From NCBI RefSeq assembly GCF_024199795.1, contig NZ_JANADK010000001.1:8122001-8186000 (forward strand): a stretch of 64,000 nt of DNA, in the 5' to 3' direction. The notes beneath the pieces are model-generated. The model was not told the origin of the DNA. It saw only the letters and a list, made by a program, of their open reading frames with translations, and ran no database searches. The position numbers were made by a program, and so were the translations under genes. Position 1 is the stretch's first letter; every line of letters starts with the position of its first letter. Origin of the DNA: Bradyrhizobium sp. CCGB01. Its GTDB lineage: Bacteria; Pseudomonadota; Alphaproteobacteria; Rhizobiales; Xanthobacteraceae. Shown in pieces: positions 7,820 through 15,868 of this stretch.

Positions 7820-8686
7820 CTACCGGGCCTCGGCGATCTTCGATCCAGACGGCAGCATCTGCGCGTTGGCCGCCAAGGGCCGCTTCGACGGCGATGCCGG
7901 GTCCGGCAATCGGAAAGCGGCGTCGGCCGGCGTTCCCTGGGATGGACGACGGGCAGCGGTTGTCGGAAGCACGATCACCTTCGCTCCAATCTTCACCCGC
8001 TCATAAAGGTCCATCACGTCGTCATTGGTCAGCCGGATACAGCCGGACGAAACCCGCTTCCCGATCGTGTCGGGATTGTTGGTGCCGTGAATGCGATATT
8101 CGGTCTCGCCGAGATACATCGCCCGGGCGCCGAGCGGGTTGCCGGGACCGCCGGCCATGAACCGCGGCAGATAAGGCTGACGCCCGATCATCTCTACAGG
8201 CGGATGCCAATCCGGCCATTCTGCTTTGCGGGCCACGGTCTGCTCGCCCGACCAGGTGAAACCTTCGCGGCCGACACCGATGCCGTAGCGCATCGCCTGC
8301 CTGTCGTTCAGGACGAAATAGAGGAATGTGTTTCCGGTATCGATGATCACGGTGCCCGGCGCCTGGCGGCTGGCGTAGTCAACCACCTGCCGAACAAATG
8401 CTCCGGGACCGTCAGCGGCCTTTGGTGGCTCGATCAGAGGCGCCGGGGCCGGAACCGGAGCCGGAGCTGGAGCCGGCGCGGCTGCTTGAACTGGAGTTGC
8501 CACGTAAACCGGCGTTGACGACGCCTGGGCTTGCTGTGCGGACGGCTTCCGTACCGGTTGCACGCTCGCCGGGCGAGACAGGAAACCATACCCCAATGCG
8601 GCGACGGCCACGGCGCCCACTGCAACTCTCGCGGCCATTGGGAGTGCGAACGCCTCTGCCTTTCCGCGTTTGGCCCGCTTACCCAT
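7820..8686 (-). CDS. L,D-transpeptidase (YkuD domain), membrane anchored
   Basis: A 288-residue protein with a basic N-terminus, one membrane segment (about 19-35), a Pro/Ala-rich periplasmic linker (about 60-90) and a YkuD domain (about 110-240). The catalytic signature is intact: 'RIHGTNNP' with His200 and 'SSGCIRLTNDDV' with Cys216. Such enzymes make 3-3 crosslinks in peptidoglycan or attach proteins to it. A C-terminal tail of about 45 residues after the domain looks disordered. It is convergent with the DUF3551 gene. A second YkuD protein lies at 11425, with the domain closely similar, but the two are in different contexts and on opposite strands. Confidence 0.88.
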   Translation of the reverse strand: MGKRAKRGKAEAFALPMAARVAVGAVAVAALGYGFLSRPASVQPVRKPSAQQAQASSTPVYVATPVQAAAPAPAPAPVPAPAPLIEPPKAADGPGAFVRQVVDYASRQAPGTVIIDTGNTFLYFVLNDRQAMRYGIGVGREGFTWSGEQTVARKAEWPDWHPPVEMIGRQPYLPRFMAGGPGNPLGARAMYLGETEYRIHGTNNPDTIGKRVSSGCIRLTNDDVMDLYERVKIGAKVIVLPTTAARRPSQGTPADAAFRLPDPASPSKRPLAANAQMLPSGSKIAEAR

Positions 8687-8812
8687 ATCTCTTTCCCCAG
8701 GTCACCATGCCCAGGAGAGGTACCCAGCAACATTTAAGAAACTTCGAAGCGATTTCGCTCAGGCTGGAACCGTTCGCGATGGTTAACGCCGGACTCTTGT
8801 TCGGGACGCGCC

Positions 8813-9331
8813 CTAACGCGTGGCCCCTGGTCCGCTCTCCAGGAGCCGCGCCGCGAACCAGAGCGACAGCGGCTGATCGACGACGCCGCCGACATAGACT
8901 TCCGATGTCGTGACATGGTGCCTGTCCAGCACAAGCAGCACGCCGATCCAGTAGGCGAACCAGACATGCGCGTCGGTCAGCGCCATCAGCTTGTGCTGGT
9001 CGTGCTCGAGCGAGGTGTGGTTGCTCGCCTTGCGGATCTCCACGGTGAGCAGATTGTTCGGGATCTCGCGCTGATGCACGACGACATCGGGATAGATCGA
9101 CTTTCCCAGATGGTCGTCGGTGGAGATGATCGTGCCGTGCGGCAGATGCAGCGTGCGCTCGCCGAGGCGGTCGTAGTTGCAATCGACCGACCAGCCGGAG
9201 AATTGCCGTTCCAGATAGACGGCGAAGCGGTGCGTGATCGCCCGCTCGCCGACGTCCTTCTCGAACAGAAATGCTTCGTGAGCGTAGAAGTCCCGGAGCG
9301 CCGCGATCACCTTGTTCAGCTCGGTCTGCAT
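8813..9331 (-). CDS. hypothetical protein with a PD-(D/E)XK-like motif
   Basis: A 172-residue soluble protein without signal peptide. The centre reads 'SIYPDVVVHQ' and about 15 residues later 'LLTVEIRKASN', spaced like the P-D ... (D/E)-x-K core of the restriction-endonuclease-like fold, with an upstream helix containing Glu and His (AITHRFAVYLERQF). The K of ExK is replaced by R (EIR), though the next residue is K. This fits many uncharacterised nuclease-like proteins, but activity is not assured. ATG 9331 is preceded by a G-rich site. No partner methylase or toxin/antitoxin gene is next to it; an intergenic repeat follows upstream. Confidence 0.5.
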   Translation of the reverse strand: MQTELNKVIAALRDFYAHEAFLFEKDVGERAITHRFAVYLERQFSGWSVDCNYDRLGERTLHLPHGTIISTDDHLGKSIYPDVVVHQREIPNNLLTVEIRKASNHTSLEHDQHKLMALTDAHVWFAYWIGVLLVLDRHHVTTSEVYVGGVVDQPLSLWFAARLLESGPGATR

Positions 9332-9376
9332 CTTGCCCCCCGGCCCATCACGCGCACTCAGTCGCGCCGCTATCAG

Positions 9377-9484
9377 ACCCTCATGGTGAGGAGCGCGGAA
9401 CGCGCGTCTCGAACCATAGAGGCCCCTATCCCACCTGTAAGCATCCTTCGAGACGCCCGCTTACGCGGGCTCCTCAGGATGAGG
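9377..9484. repeat. intergenic palindromic repeat, 'CCTTCGAGACG' family, copy 1
   Basis: Imperfect inverted repeat of about 108 bases, with one end ACCCTCATGGTGAGGAGC and the other ATCCTTCGAGACGCCCGC...CTCCTCAGGATGAG. The same family recurs at 18018-18148 and 28029-28133. It lies between the PD-(D/E)XK-like gene and the TPP enzyme gene. Confidence 0.8.
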
Positions 9485-9513
9485 GCTGGAATTCGCGGCG
9501 CAGCCCGCCAGAC

Positions 9514-11061
9514 TTACATCTGAACTTCGATCAGCCGCGGCCCGGGCTCGGCGACGGCCTCGGCCAGCGCCTTGTTGAACTCGTCCGCGTTGGTGACGGC
9601 GCGGCCGGGCACGCCCATGCCCTTCGCCAGCGCCACGAAGTCCAGCGTCGGACGGTCGAGCCGGAGCATGTCGTTGGCGCGCTGGCCGGGCTCGCCGGCG
9701 CCGACATTGTCGAACTCGCCGCGCAGGATCTGGTAGATGCGGTTGGCGAACACGATGGTGACGATGTTGAGGTTCTCCCTCGCCTGCGTCCACAGCGACT
9801 GGATCGTGTACATCGCGCTGCCGTCGCCGACCATGGTGATCACCTTGCGGTCCGGACAGGCGATCGCGGCGCCGATCGACAGCGGCGTCGAGAAGCCGAT
9901 CGAGCCGCCCATGTTCTGGAGCCAGTCATGCGGCGCCGCGGCCGCCGTCGGCGGGAAGAAGCCGCGGCCGGTGGTCAGGGACTCGTCGACCATGATCGCG
10001 TTCTCGGGAATCGCACAGGCGATCGCCTGCGCGATCGTGGCGAAGGTGAGCGCGCCGGTCGGCTTGACCAGTTCCTGCAACGCCTGCGGCTTGACGTCCT
10101 TCGCACTGGCCTTCACGGCGCCGGCGAGCGCCTCGAGGGCCGCGACCGAATTCTCGCCCCAGGAGGTCATGCGATGGACGTCGCAGCCTTCGGGCCGCAG
10201 CACACTCGGCTTGTTCGGATAGGCGAAGAACGCCACCGGATCGTCGGACTCGACCAGCACGATGTGACGGAACTTCGCCAGCATCGGCAGCGCGTTCTCG
10301 ATCACGTAGTGGATGCGGTCGATCGAGAAGCGGCCGCGGCCGCGCGCCATCTTCGGGCGGAAGGTCGGGCCCATCACGGTGCAGCCGGTCTTGCCGGCGA
10401 TACGCTCGGCCAGGGCCAGGCCCTGCTCGCTCAGCGCGCTGCCGGTCATCAGCAGCAGCGTGCCCTCGCCGTCGCCGTGCAGGATCTTTGCGGCCTGCTC
10501 GACCGCCTGCGGCGAATAGCTCGCGCGCTGCTGCTCGGCCGGCACCTCGGCGATGCCGTCGGCCTCGTTCCAGGCGGTGTCGGCGGGCAGGATCAGGGTC
10601 GCGATCTGCGGCGGCGCGCTCTTGGCGGCGGCGATCGCCGCGGCACCGTCGGCGGCGACCGACTTGGAATCCGGCGAGGTGCGGACCCAGGACGACATCG
10701 GCCGGGCCAGGCCCTCGATGTCGGAGGTCAGCGGCGCGTTGTAGCCGATGTGGTAGACGGCATGCTGGCCGACGATGTTGACGATGCCGGAGTTCGCCTT
10801 CTTGGCGTTGTGCAGATTGGCAAGGCCGTTGGCGAGGCCGGGGCCGAGATGCAGCAGCGTCGAGGCTGGCGTTCCCTTCATGCGGAAATAGCCGTCGGCG
10901 GCACCGGTCACCACGCCTTCGAACAGGCCGAGCACACAGCGCATGCCCGGTACGCGGTCGAGCGCCGCGACAAAATGCATCTCGGAGGTGCCTGGGTTGG
11001 TGAAGCAGACGTCCACCCCACCCTTGACCATCGTCCGCACCAGGCTTTCCGCACCGTTCAT
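9514..11061 (-). CDS. acetolactate synthase-like thiamine diphosphate enzyme
   Basis: A 515-residue member of the three-domain TPP enzyme family. The PYR domain opens with 'VDVCFTNPGTSEMHF', has the activating Glu49 in 'GLFEGVVTGAADGY', and the PP domain has the GDGSAMYTIQSLW motif followed by 'IVFANRIYQIL' for Mg-TPP binding. It is often annotated as acetolactate synthase large subunit, but it lies apart from ilvN/ilvC and is shorter than IlvB (about 560-590), so it may act on another 2-oxo acid. Serine replaces the His often seen after the GPG motif region of decarboxylases. The gene is monocistronic. Substrate cannot be assigned from sequence. Confidence 0.8.
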   Translation of the reverse strand: MNGAESLVRTMVKGGVDVCFTNPGTSEMHFVAALDRVPGMRCVLGLFEGVVTGAADGYFRMKGTPASTLLHLGPGLANGLANLHNAKKANSGIVNIVGQHAVYHIGYNAPLTSDIEGLARPMSSWVRTSPDSKSVAADGAAAIAAAKSAPPQIATLILPADTAWNEADGIAEVPAEQQRASYSPQAVEQAAKILHGDGEGTLLLMTGSALSEQGLALAERIAGKTGCTVMGPTFRPKMARGRGRFSIDRIHYVIENALPMLAKFRHIVLVESDDPVAFFAYPNKPSVLRPEGCDVHRMTSWGENSVAALEALAGAVKASAKDVKPQALQELVKPTGALTFATIAQAIACAIPENAIMVDESLTTGRGFFPPTAAAAPHDWLQNMGGSIGFSTPLSIGAAIACPDRKVITMVGDGSAMYTIQSLWTQARENLNIVTIVFANRIYQILRGEFDNVGAGEPGQRANDMLRLDRPTLDFVALAKGMGVPGRAVTNADEFNKALAEAVAEPGPRLIEVQM

Positions 11062-11181
11062 TCTTCAGCTCCCACAACCGGCAATGTTCAGATATCAGCC
11101 CGATCAATCATTGTTCGCCGCCCCCGTCAAAGCAATAGCGCCCATCGCGGCCCTGCCCCGCGCGGCGATGCGCCGGCTTGG

Positions 11182-11280
11182 CTAATGCTCCGTTCCGATA
11201 GAATCGGAACGGGGCATTAGATTCATGTTTTGACGCTTTTTCTTCATGCGAACCGGTATCCACTTCGCTTGAAAACGCTC
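11182..11280. repeat. 39-base hairpin plus conserved tail, genus-type repeat
   Basis: A near-perfect palindrome at 11182-11220 (18-base stem with one G-T wobble, three-base loop AGA; core CCGTTCCGAT / ATCGGAACGG), followed by a tail with ATGTTTTGACGC and GCGAACCGGTATCCACTTCG. I recognise this combination as a dispersed repeat in Bradyrhizobium/Rhodopseudomonas. It lies in the 363-base region between the TPP enzyme and the L,D-transpeptidase, where I see no gene; the promoter for 11425 should be downstream of the repeat. Confidence 0.7.
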
Positions 11281-11424
11281 CAATGCCTTCCGGCAAATGG
11301 GCGGGGTTGCCGATTTGGTAACGCCAATCGTTAAGCATGGCGCCTTCACGGGGCCGTGGCTTGCGAAAAGCCCGCAAATATGGCCTGTAACTTCAGTTGA
11401 ATCGATTTTTTGCTGGGGGAAACA

Positions 11425-12003
11425 ATGATCCGGTTTTTTGCCGCGCCGATTGCCGCCATTGCATTGCTGTCGGCCATGGCAGGCGGCGCGCTCGCCGAAG
11501 AGTTCGACTCGCGCGACATCATGGGTGGCGGCCCGAACTTCTTCCGCGGCGGCTCCAGCCCGATCCCCCGCACCACCGTCTTGTACAACGGCAACTATGC
11601 CCCCGGCACGATCGTGGTGAACACCAGCGAGCGCCGCCTTTATCTGGTGCTCCAGAACGGCCAGGCGCTGCGCTACGGCATCGGCGTCGGCCGCGACGGC
11701 TTCCGCTGGGGCGGGGTACACAGGATCACCGCCAAGAAGGAATGGCCGGCCTGGACGCCGCCGTCGCAGATGCTGGCGCGCCGGCCCGACCTGCCGCGCC
11801 ACATGAAGGGCGGCATCGAGAATCCGCTCGGCGCGCGCGCGATGTATCTGGGCTCGACGCTGTACCGCATCCACGGCTCCAACGAGCCGGAGACGATCGG
11901 CCAGGCGGTGTCCTCCGGCTGCTTCCGCATGACCAACGACGACGTCAGCGACCTCTACAGCCGCGTCTCGGTCGGCACCACCGTGGTCGTGCTGAACAAC
12001 TAG
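11425..12003 (+). CDS. periplasmic L,D-transpeptidase (YkuD domain)
   Basis: A 192-residue protein with signal peptide (MIRFFAAPIAAIALLSAMAGGALA) and a YkuD domain from about residue 60 to the C-terminus. His150 in 'YRIHGSNEP' and Cys166 in 'SSGCFRMTNDDV' form the catalytic pair. It is a minimal secreted enzyme with no linker or extra domain, in contrast to the membrane-anchored paralogue at 7820; their domains share the segments 'RYGIGVGR', 'EWP.W.PP' and 'NPLGARAMYLG'. The start is ATG 11425 after GGGGGAA; a TTG five codons earlier is less likely. Followed at 85 bases by the DUF2927-like gene on the same strand. Confidence 0.88.
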   Translation: MIRFFAAPIAAIALLSAMAGGALAEEFDSRDIMGGGPNFFRGGSSPIPRTTVLYNGNYAPGTIVVNTSERRLYLVLQNGQALRYGIGVGRDGFRWGGVHRITAKKEWPAWTPPSQMLARRPDLPRHMKGGIENPLGARAMYLGSTLYRIHGSNEPETIGQAVSSGCFRMTNDDVSDLYSRVSVGTTVVVLNN

Positions 12004-12087
12004 CCGTCGGCGAACTGCGGGAACCCGCAGGGCGCGTGAATATGCGGTCTTGTGCGTCGCTTCCGAATACGGCAGCGTCAGCCAGCA

Positions 12088-12903
12088 ATGAGCGCATTGG
12101 CCCCGCCTTCATCCGGCTTTCGCATCGCCCTGCTGGCACTCGCCACCTTCGCGTTCGCCCCTGACACCGCTACCATCGCCGTCGCGGGCGAACTGCCCGC
12201 GATCGCCTCGCGCCAGCGCACCGAGAAGAAGAGCTTCACTGACGGCGAGATCGTCGAGGGATTCTTGAAAACGGCGTTCGGCGCCGAATACCACCTCGCC
12301 GGCCGCGTCGACCGTATCCGCAAGTTCGACGGGCCGGTGCGCGTCTACGCGGAGAGTGACCGCGCCGATCGCAAGACGCAGCTCGCAAAAGTCGTGGCCG
12401 ACATCGGCGCCCGCGTGCAGCATCTCGACATCGCCATGACCACGACCAGCGAGGCGGCGAACGTGCGGGTGAAGCTCGTGCGCGACCGCGACCTGTTCCG
12501 CACCATTGCCAGCTTCTACGGCGCAGAGAAGGCGCGCGAGATCCGCACCTCGCTCGATCCGCAATGCCTGTCCGGCTTCCGCAAGAACGACAATTTCGAG
12601 ATCGAGCATTCCGACGTGATCCTCACCGTCGACAACGGCGATTTCACCTTCCTCGACTGCGCCTATGAGGAGCTCTTGCAATCGCTCGGGCCCATCAACG
12701 ACACCGCGAGCGTGCCGTGGACCATGTTCAACGACAATGTGTCGATGGGCTATTTCGACGTCTACGACCAGTACATCCTCAATTTACTCTACGATCCCCG
12801 CATCAAGCCCGGCATGACCGTGCCGGAAGTCAAAGCGGTGCTGCCGCAAGTGCTCGCGGATGTGCGGGCGTGGGTGAAGCGCGTGAATGATCTGAAGGAG
12901 TGA
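12088..12903 (+). CDS. exported DUF2927-like protein
   Basis: About 271 residues with a hydrophobic N-terminal signal (about residues 12-35). The mature region resembles DUF2927: 'DGEIVEGFLKTAFGAEY' opens it, 'KFDGPVRVY' follows, and 'LYDPRIKPGMTVPEVKAVLP' near the C-terminus matches the conserved end of the family. Two cysteines (in 'DPQCLSGF' and 'FLDCAYEEL') could form a disulfide. Function is unknown; members are found in periplasm or as lipoproteins. ATG 12088 lacks a strong ribosome-binding site, and a GTG 12 codons upstream is the alternative. It may be cotranscribed with the L,D-transpeptidase upstream, which would suit a cell-envelope role, but that is only positional. Confidence 0.6.
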   Translation: MSALAPPSSGFRIALLALATFAFAPDTATIAVAGELPAIASRQRTEKKSFTDGEIVEGFLKTAFGAEYHLAGRVDRIRKFDGPVRVYAESDRADRKTQLAKVVADIGARVQHLDIAMTTTSEAANVRVKLVRDRDLFRTIASFYGAEKAREIRTSLDPQCLSGFRKNDNFEIEHSDVILTVDNGDFTFLDCAYEELLQSLGPINDTASVPWTMFNDNVSMGYFDVYDQYILNLLYDPRIKPGMTVPEVKAVLPQVLADVRAWVKRVNDLKE

Positions 12904-12927
12904 GGCTTCTAGCGGCAGAGCTTCTTT

Positions 12928-13078
12928 CCCTCTCCCCCTGTGGGAGAGGGTGGCTCGCCGCGCAGCGGCGAGACGGGTGAGGGGTATCTCTCCGCGAGTC
13001 ATTCTCTCTCGAGTACGTGGAGACAGACCCCTCATCCGGCGCTTCGCGCCACCTTCTCCCACAAGGGGAGAAGGAAGA
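12928..13078. repeat. RIME-like intergenic element, copy A
   Basis: About 150 bases bounded by CCCTCTCCCCCTGTGGGAG and CTCCCACAAGGGGAGAAGG, with inner arms TGGCTCGCCG and CATCCGGCGCTTCGCGCCACC. Conceptual translation contains 'PSPLVGEGGAKRRMRG', a hallmark of Rhizobiales intergenic mosaic elements. Other copies: 17108-17256 and 35616-35760. Confidence 0.85.
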
Positions 13079-13095
13079 AGGAACACCCCGCCGCT

Positions 13096-14223
13096 CTACT
13101 GCACCAGATCGGCAACTGTTGTCGCAGCCTTCAGGCCGGTGCCGGTGAGGACCGCTACCGTCGTCTCGTTCGCCTTGATCGACCCGGCAGCGGAGAGTTT
13201 TTCCAGCGCGGCGGCCGCACTGGCGCTGGTCGGCTCGGCGAACAGGCCCTGACGCGCGAGACGGCGCAGGGCGGCGACGATCTCATCCTCGGTCAGCGCA
13301 ACGGTGCCGCCGCCGCTCTCGCGCAGGGCAGCGATGATCTCGCGCAGGCGCAGCGGGGACTTGATCGCGGTGCCCTCCGCGATGGTCTTGCTCACCTCGC
13401 GGGCTACGGGTGTATCGACACCGGCCCTGAAGCTCGCATCGATCGGCGAGCAATTTTGCGGCTGCGCCGCGAACAGGCGCGGCAGCTTTGCGATCTGGCC
13501 GGCTTTCAGCAACTCACGGAAGCCGAAGGCGCAGCCCAGGAGGCTGCTGCCGGCGCCGACGGGGACGATGACGTTGTCGGGCGCGCGAAAACCGAGGTCT
13601 TCCCAGATTTCATAGGCGAGCGATTTGGTGCCTTCGAGGAAGAACGGCTGCCAGTTGTGGCTGGCGTAAAAGGTCTGGCTCGACTGGCGGATGGCCTCGG
13701 CCTCCGACTCCTCGCGCGGCCCCTCGACGAGCTGCACCGTGGCGCCATAGGCGCGCACCTGCGCGATCTTGGCCGGCGACGTGGAGGCCGGCGCCAAGAT
13801 CTTCACGCGCATGCCGCCGGCGGCACCCAGCCCCGCCATCGACGAGCCGCCATTGCCGGAGCTGTCTTCAAGAATGGCGTCGACGCCGATCTGCCGCAGG
13901 AACGAGAGCATCACGGAGGAGCCGCGATCCTTGAAGCTGCCGGTGGGGTTGAACCATTCGAGCTTGAAGAACGGCCGCAGATCGCCCCAATCCTGCTGAA
14001 CTAGCGGCGTGCAGCCTTCGCCGAGCGTGATCGGCTGTGCGATCGCGACCGGCAGCGCCGCCCGGTAGCGCCAGAGCGAGCGCGTCCGGCCGTCAATCTC
14101 CTCGCGCGAGATCCCCGTCCCCGGCGTCACCAGCAGCGGCGTGCGCTCGTCCGAGCACCAGCGCGGCTGGTCCAGCGGATAGAGCTGTCCGTTGCGGGGA
14201 TCGATGTAGCTGGCGGCGGGCAT
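13096..14223 (-). CDS. threonine synthase-like PLP-dependent enzyme
   Basis: A 375-residue fold-type II PLP enzyme. The PLP lysine is Lys98 in 'FNPTGSFKDRG', the phosphate-binding loop is 'EDSSGNGGSSMAG', and 'VIVPVGAGSSLLG' is the second glycine-rich stretch. The N-terminus 'YIDPRNGQLYPLDQPRWCSDERTPL' resembles the zinc-knuckle-derived lead of long threonine synthases, but only one Cys remains, so zinc is unlikely. It could be a beta-replacing or eliminating enzyme such as a diaminopropionate- or threonine-type lyase. It is isolated from thrA/thrB. Start ATG 14223 follows GGAG at seven bases; the longer reading adds 15 residues with no support. Confidence 0.7.
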   Translation of the reverse strand: MPAASYIDPRNGQLYPLDQPRWCSDERTPLLVTPGTGISREEIDGRTRSLWRYRAALPVAIAQPITLGEGCTPLVQQDWGDLRPFFKLEWFNPTGSFKDRGSSVMLSFLRQIGVDAILEDSSGNGGSSMAGLGAAGGMRVKILAPASTSPAKIAQVRAYGATVQLVEGPREESEAEAIRQSSQTFYASHNWQPFFLEGTKSLAYEIWEDLGFRAPDNVIVPVGAGSSLLGCAFGFRELLKAGQIAKLPRLFAAQPQNCSPIDASFRAGVDTPVAREVSKTIAEGTAIKSPLRLREIIAALRESGGGTVALTEDEIVAALRRLARQGLFAEPTSASAAAALEKLSAAGSIKANETTVAVLTGTGLKAATTVADLVQ

Positions 14224-14479
14224 GGCGTTCTCCGGGGAAGGCGATCTGTACGACTGTTGTGATGACACGGTTTGTCCAGGATTCGAAGCGTGCCGCGCAA
14301 GCCACGCAGCAGCCCTTGAAAATAAGAAAACAGGATATATTTCAACACCTTAAAAAGACCGCACAGACCGGGCGGCCAGGCTGGCCTGTGCGAGGGCGCG
14401 GCGTTCAGGCAGGCCCTGCCGGCGCGTCGGTGACGGGAATTGGGCCGCAAACGGCCTTACCCCCGGCGGGACGATTAAC

Positions 14480-14508
14480 TTGTCTGTCGCGACTGCCCGC
14501 TACACTAT
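14480..14508 (+). promoter_or_regulatory. possible sigma-70-type promoter for the URC genes
   Basis: TTGTCT at 14480-14485 and CACTAT at 14503-14508 with a 17-base spacer, about 95 bases upstream of the URC1-like start. The -10 match is moderate. It lies in the 381-base region between the divergent PLP enzyme and URC1 genes; nothing else is recognisable there apart from an AT-rich patch near 14320-14350. Confidence 0.3.
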
Positions 14509-14604
14509 GTTGGATTGAGCTTGCGGCGCCGGTGTTCCCATCGGCAACGCGGCCGAGCCAGGCCCGTCCGAGCGGCGGGCCGTCGGCTTTTTGGGAGTTT
14601 GGTC

Positions 14605-15861
14605 ATGAGCCGTGCGAACCGTACCGACCACATCCGCCTTACCTCCCATCCGGAGCCGGGCAAGAAGTCCGCTTTTCCGATCCACTGGGGCGCCGCGGAT
14701 GCACGTGCACGGGGGCCGATCATCGGCACGGTATCGCGCGCCGGGGATCGCAACGTGATCGGCAGCCATGGCGGGTCCTACGCAATGTACCGGGCGCTCG
14801 CGGTGTCCGCAGGCGCGCTCGATCCGATCAGGCGTCCTGACCTCACCAACACGTTTCCAGCCGCGACCATCGGGCCGTTCCCGCAATGGAGCGATCCTGC
14901 AAAGATCGTCGCGCTCGATCCGTGGGGGCATCTGGTCGCGGAGAATTTCGGCAAGGACATCGCCGAGGGCGTCGACATCCGCCCAAGCATCGCGGTGACG
15001 CGGGCGCGGCTCGACCTGCCGGAGATCCGCGAGGCGCTGGCCGCAAAACGGCTGCGCGCGGACGGCGAGGTCGTGCATGCCAATGGCGGCGTGTCGGTGG
15101 TGAAGATCGCGATCGATCCGGTGTGGTATCTGCCAGGCCTTGCCGAGCGCTTCGGCACCAGCGAGACCGAGCTGCGGCGCACGCTGTTCGAACAAACCGC
15201 CGGCATGTTCCCCGAACTGGTGACGCGGCCGGACATGAAAGTGTTCCTGCCGCCGATCGGCGGCACCACGGTCTACATGTTCGGCGACGTGACCAAGCTG
15301 CCGGACCATCGCACCAAAATCACCTGCCGCGTGCATGACGAGTGCAACGGCTCCGACGTGTTCGGCTCCGACATCTGCACCTGCCGGCCGTACCTCATCC
15401 ACGGCATCGAGGAATCCGCGCGCGGCGCGCAGGAGGGCGGGCTCGGACTGGTCGTCTACAATCGGAAAGAGGGCCGCGCGCTCGGCGAGGTCACCAAATT
15501 CCTGGTCTACAATGCGCGCAAGCGCCAGGAGGACGGCGATGCGGCCGCCGCCTATTTCGAGCGCACCGAATGCGTCGCCGGCGTCCAGGACGCGCGCTTC
15601 CAGCAATTGATGCCGGATACGATCCACTGGCTCGGCCTGAAGCGCATCGACCGCTTCCTATCGATGAGCGACATGAAGCATGACGCGCTGACCTCGCAGG
15701 GCATCGACATTGTCGAGCGCGTGCCGATCCCGCCGGAGCTGATCCCGGCCGACGCCTATGTCGAGATCGCAGCGAAGAAGGCCGCCGGCTATTACTCGAC
15801 CGATATCGCGCCGGAGAAGGACGTCAACGGCGTGGTCGGACGTTCGCTGGAAAAATACTGA
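14605..15861 (+). CDS. GTP cyclohydrolase II-like protein, URC1 of uracil catabolism
   Basis: A 418-residue protein whose C-terminal half (about 215-410) is a GTP cyclohydrolase II domain: zinc cysteines Cys247, Cys258 and Cys260 in 'HDECNGSDVFGSDICTC', and 'NRKEGRALGEVTKFLVYN' corresponding to the catalytic R-x-E-G-R-G region of RibA. The N-terminal 200 residues are specific to the URC1 branch. In the URC pathway, known from yeast Lachancea kluyveri, URC1 acts on a uracil-derived nucleotide together with URC4 and uracil phosphoribosyltransferase; the same three genes are adjacent here. It is therefore unlikely to be a riboflavin enzyme. The start ATG 14605 has GGGAG upstream. The next gene follows after seven bases. 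Confidence 0.85.
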   Translation: MSRANRTDHIRLTSHPEPGKKSAFPIHWGAADARARGPIIGTVSRAGDRNVIGSHGGSYAMYRALAVSAGALDPIRRPDLTNTFPAATIGPFPQWSDPAKIVALDPWGHLVAENFGKDIAEGVDIRPSIAVTRARLDLPEIREALAAKRLRADGEVVHANGGVSVVKIAIDPVWYLPGLAERFGTSETELRRTLFEQTAGMFPELVTRPDMKVFLPPIGGTTVYMFGDVTKLPDHRTKITCRVHDECNGSDVFGSDICTCRPYLIHGIEESARGAQEGGLGLVVYNRKEGRALGEVTKFLVYNARKRQEDGDAAAAYFERTECVAGVQDARFQQLMPDTIHWLGLKRIDRFLSMSDMKHDALTSQGIDIVERVPIPPELIPADAYVEIAAKKAAGYYSTDIAPEKDVNGVVGRSLEKY

Positions 15862-15868
15862 TCGCGCG

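Noticed and set aside
9514..11061. Biosynthetic acetolactate synthase ilvB
   Set aside because: Shorter than IlvB and not next to ilvN or ilvC; only the broader TPP-enzyme call is safe.
9271..11220. A 649-codon plus-strand frame over the TPP enzyme
   Set aside because: Antisense of a gene with complete catalytic motifs; no recognisable domain of its own.
12928..13078. CRISPR array or prophage attachment site
   Set aside because: The repeats here are single dispersed palindromic elements, not evenly spaced direct repeats with spacers, and no integrase is nearby.
14605..15861. Riboflavin biosynthesis ribA
   Set aside because: It has a 200-residue URC1-type N-terminus and stands with DUF1688 and UPRT, so it belongs to uracil catabolism.
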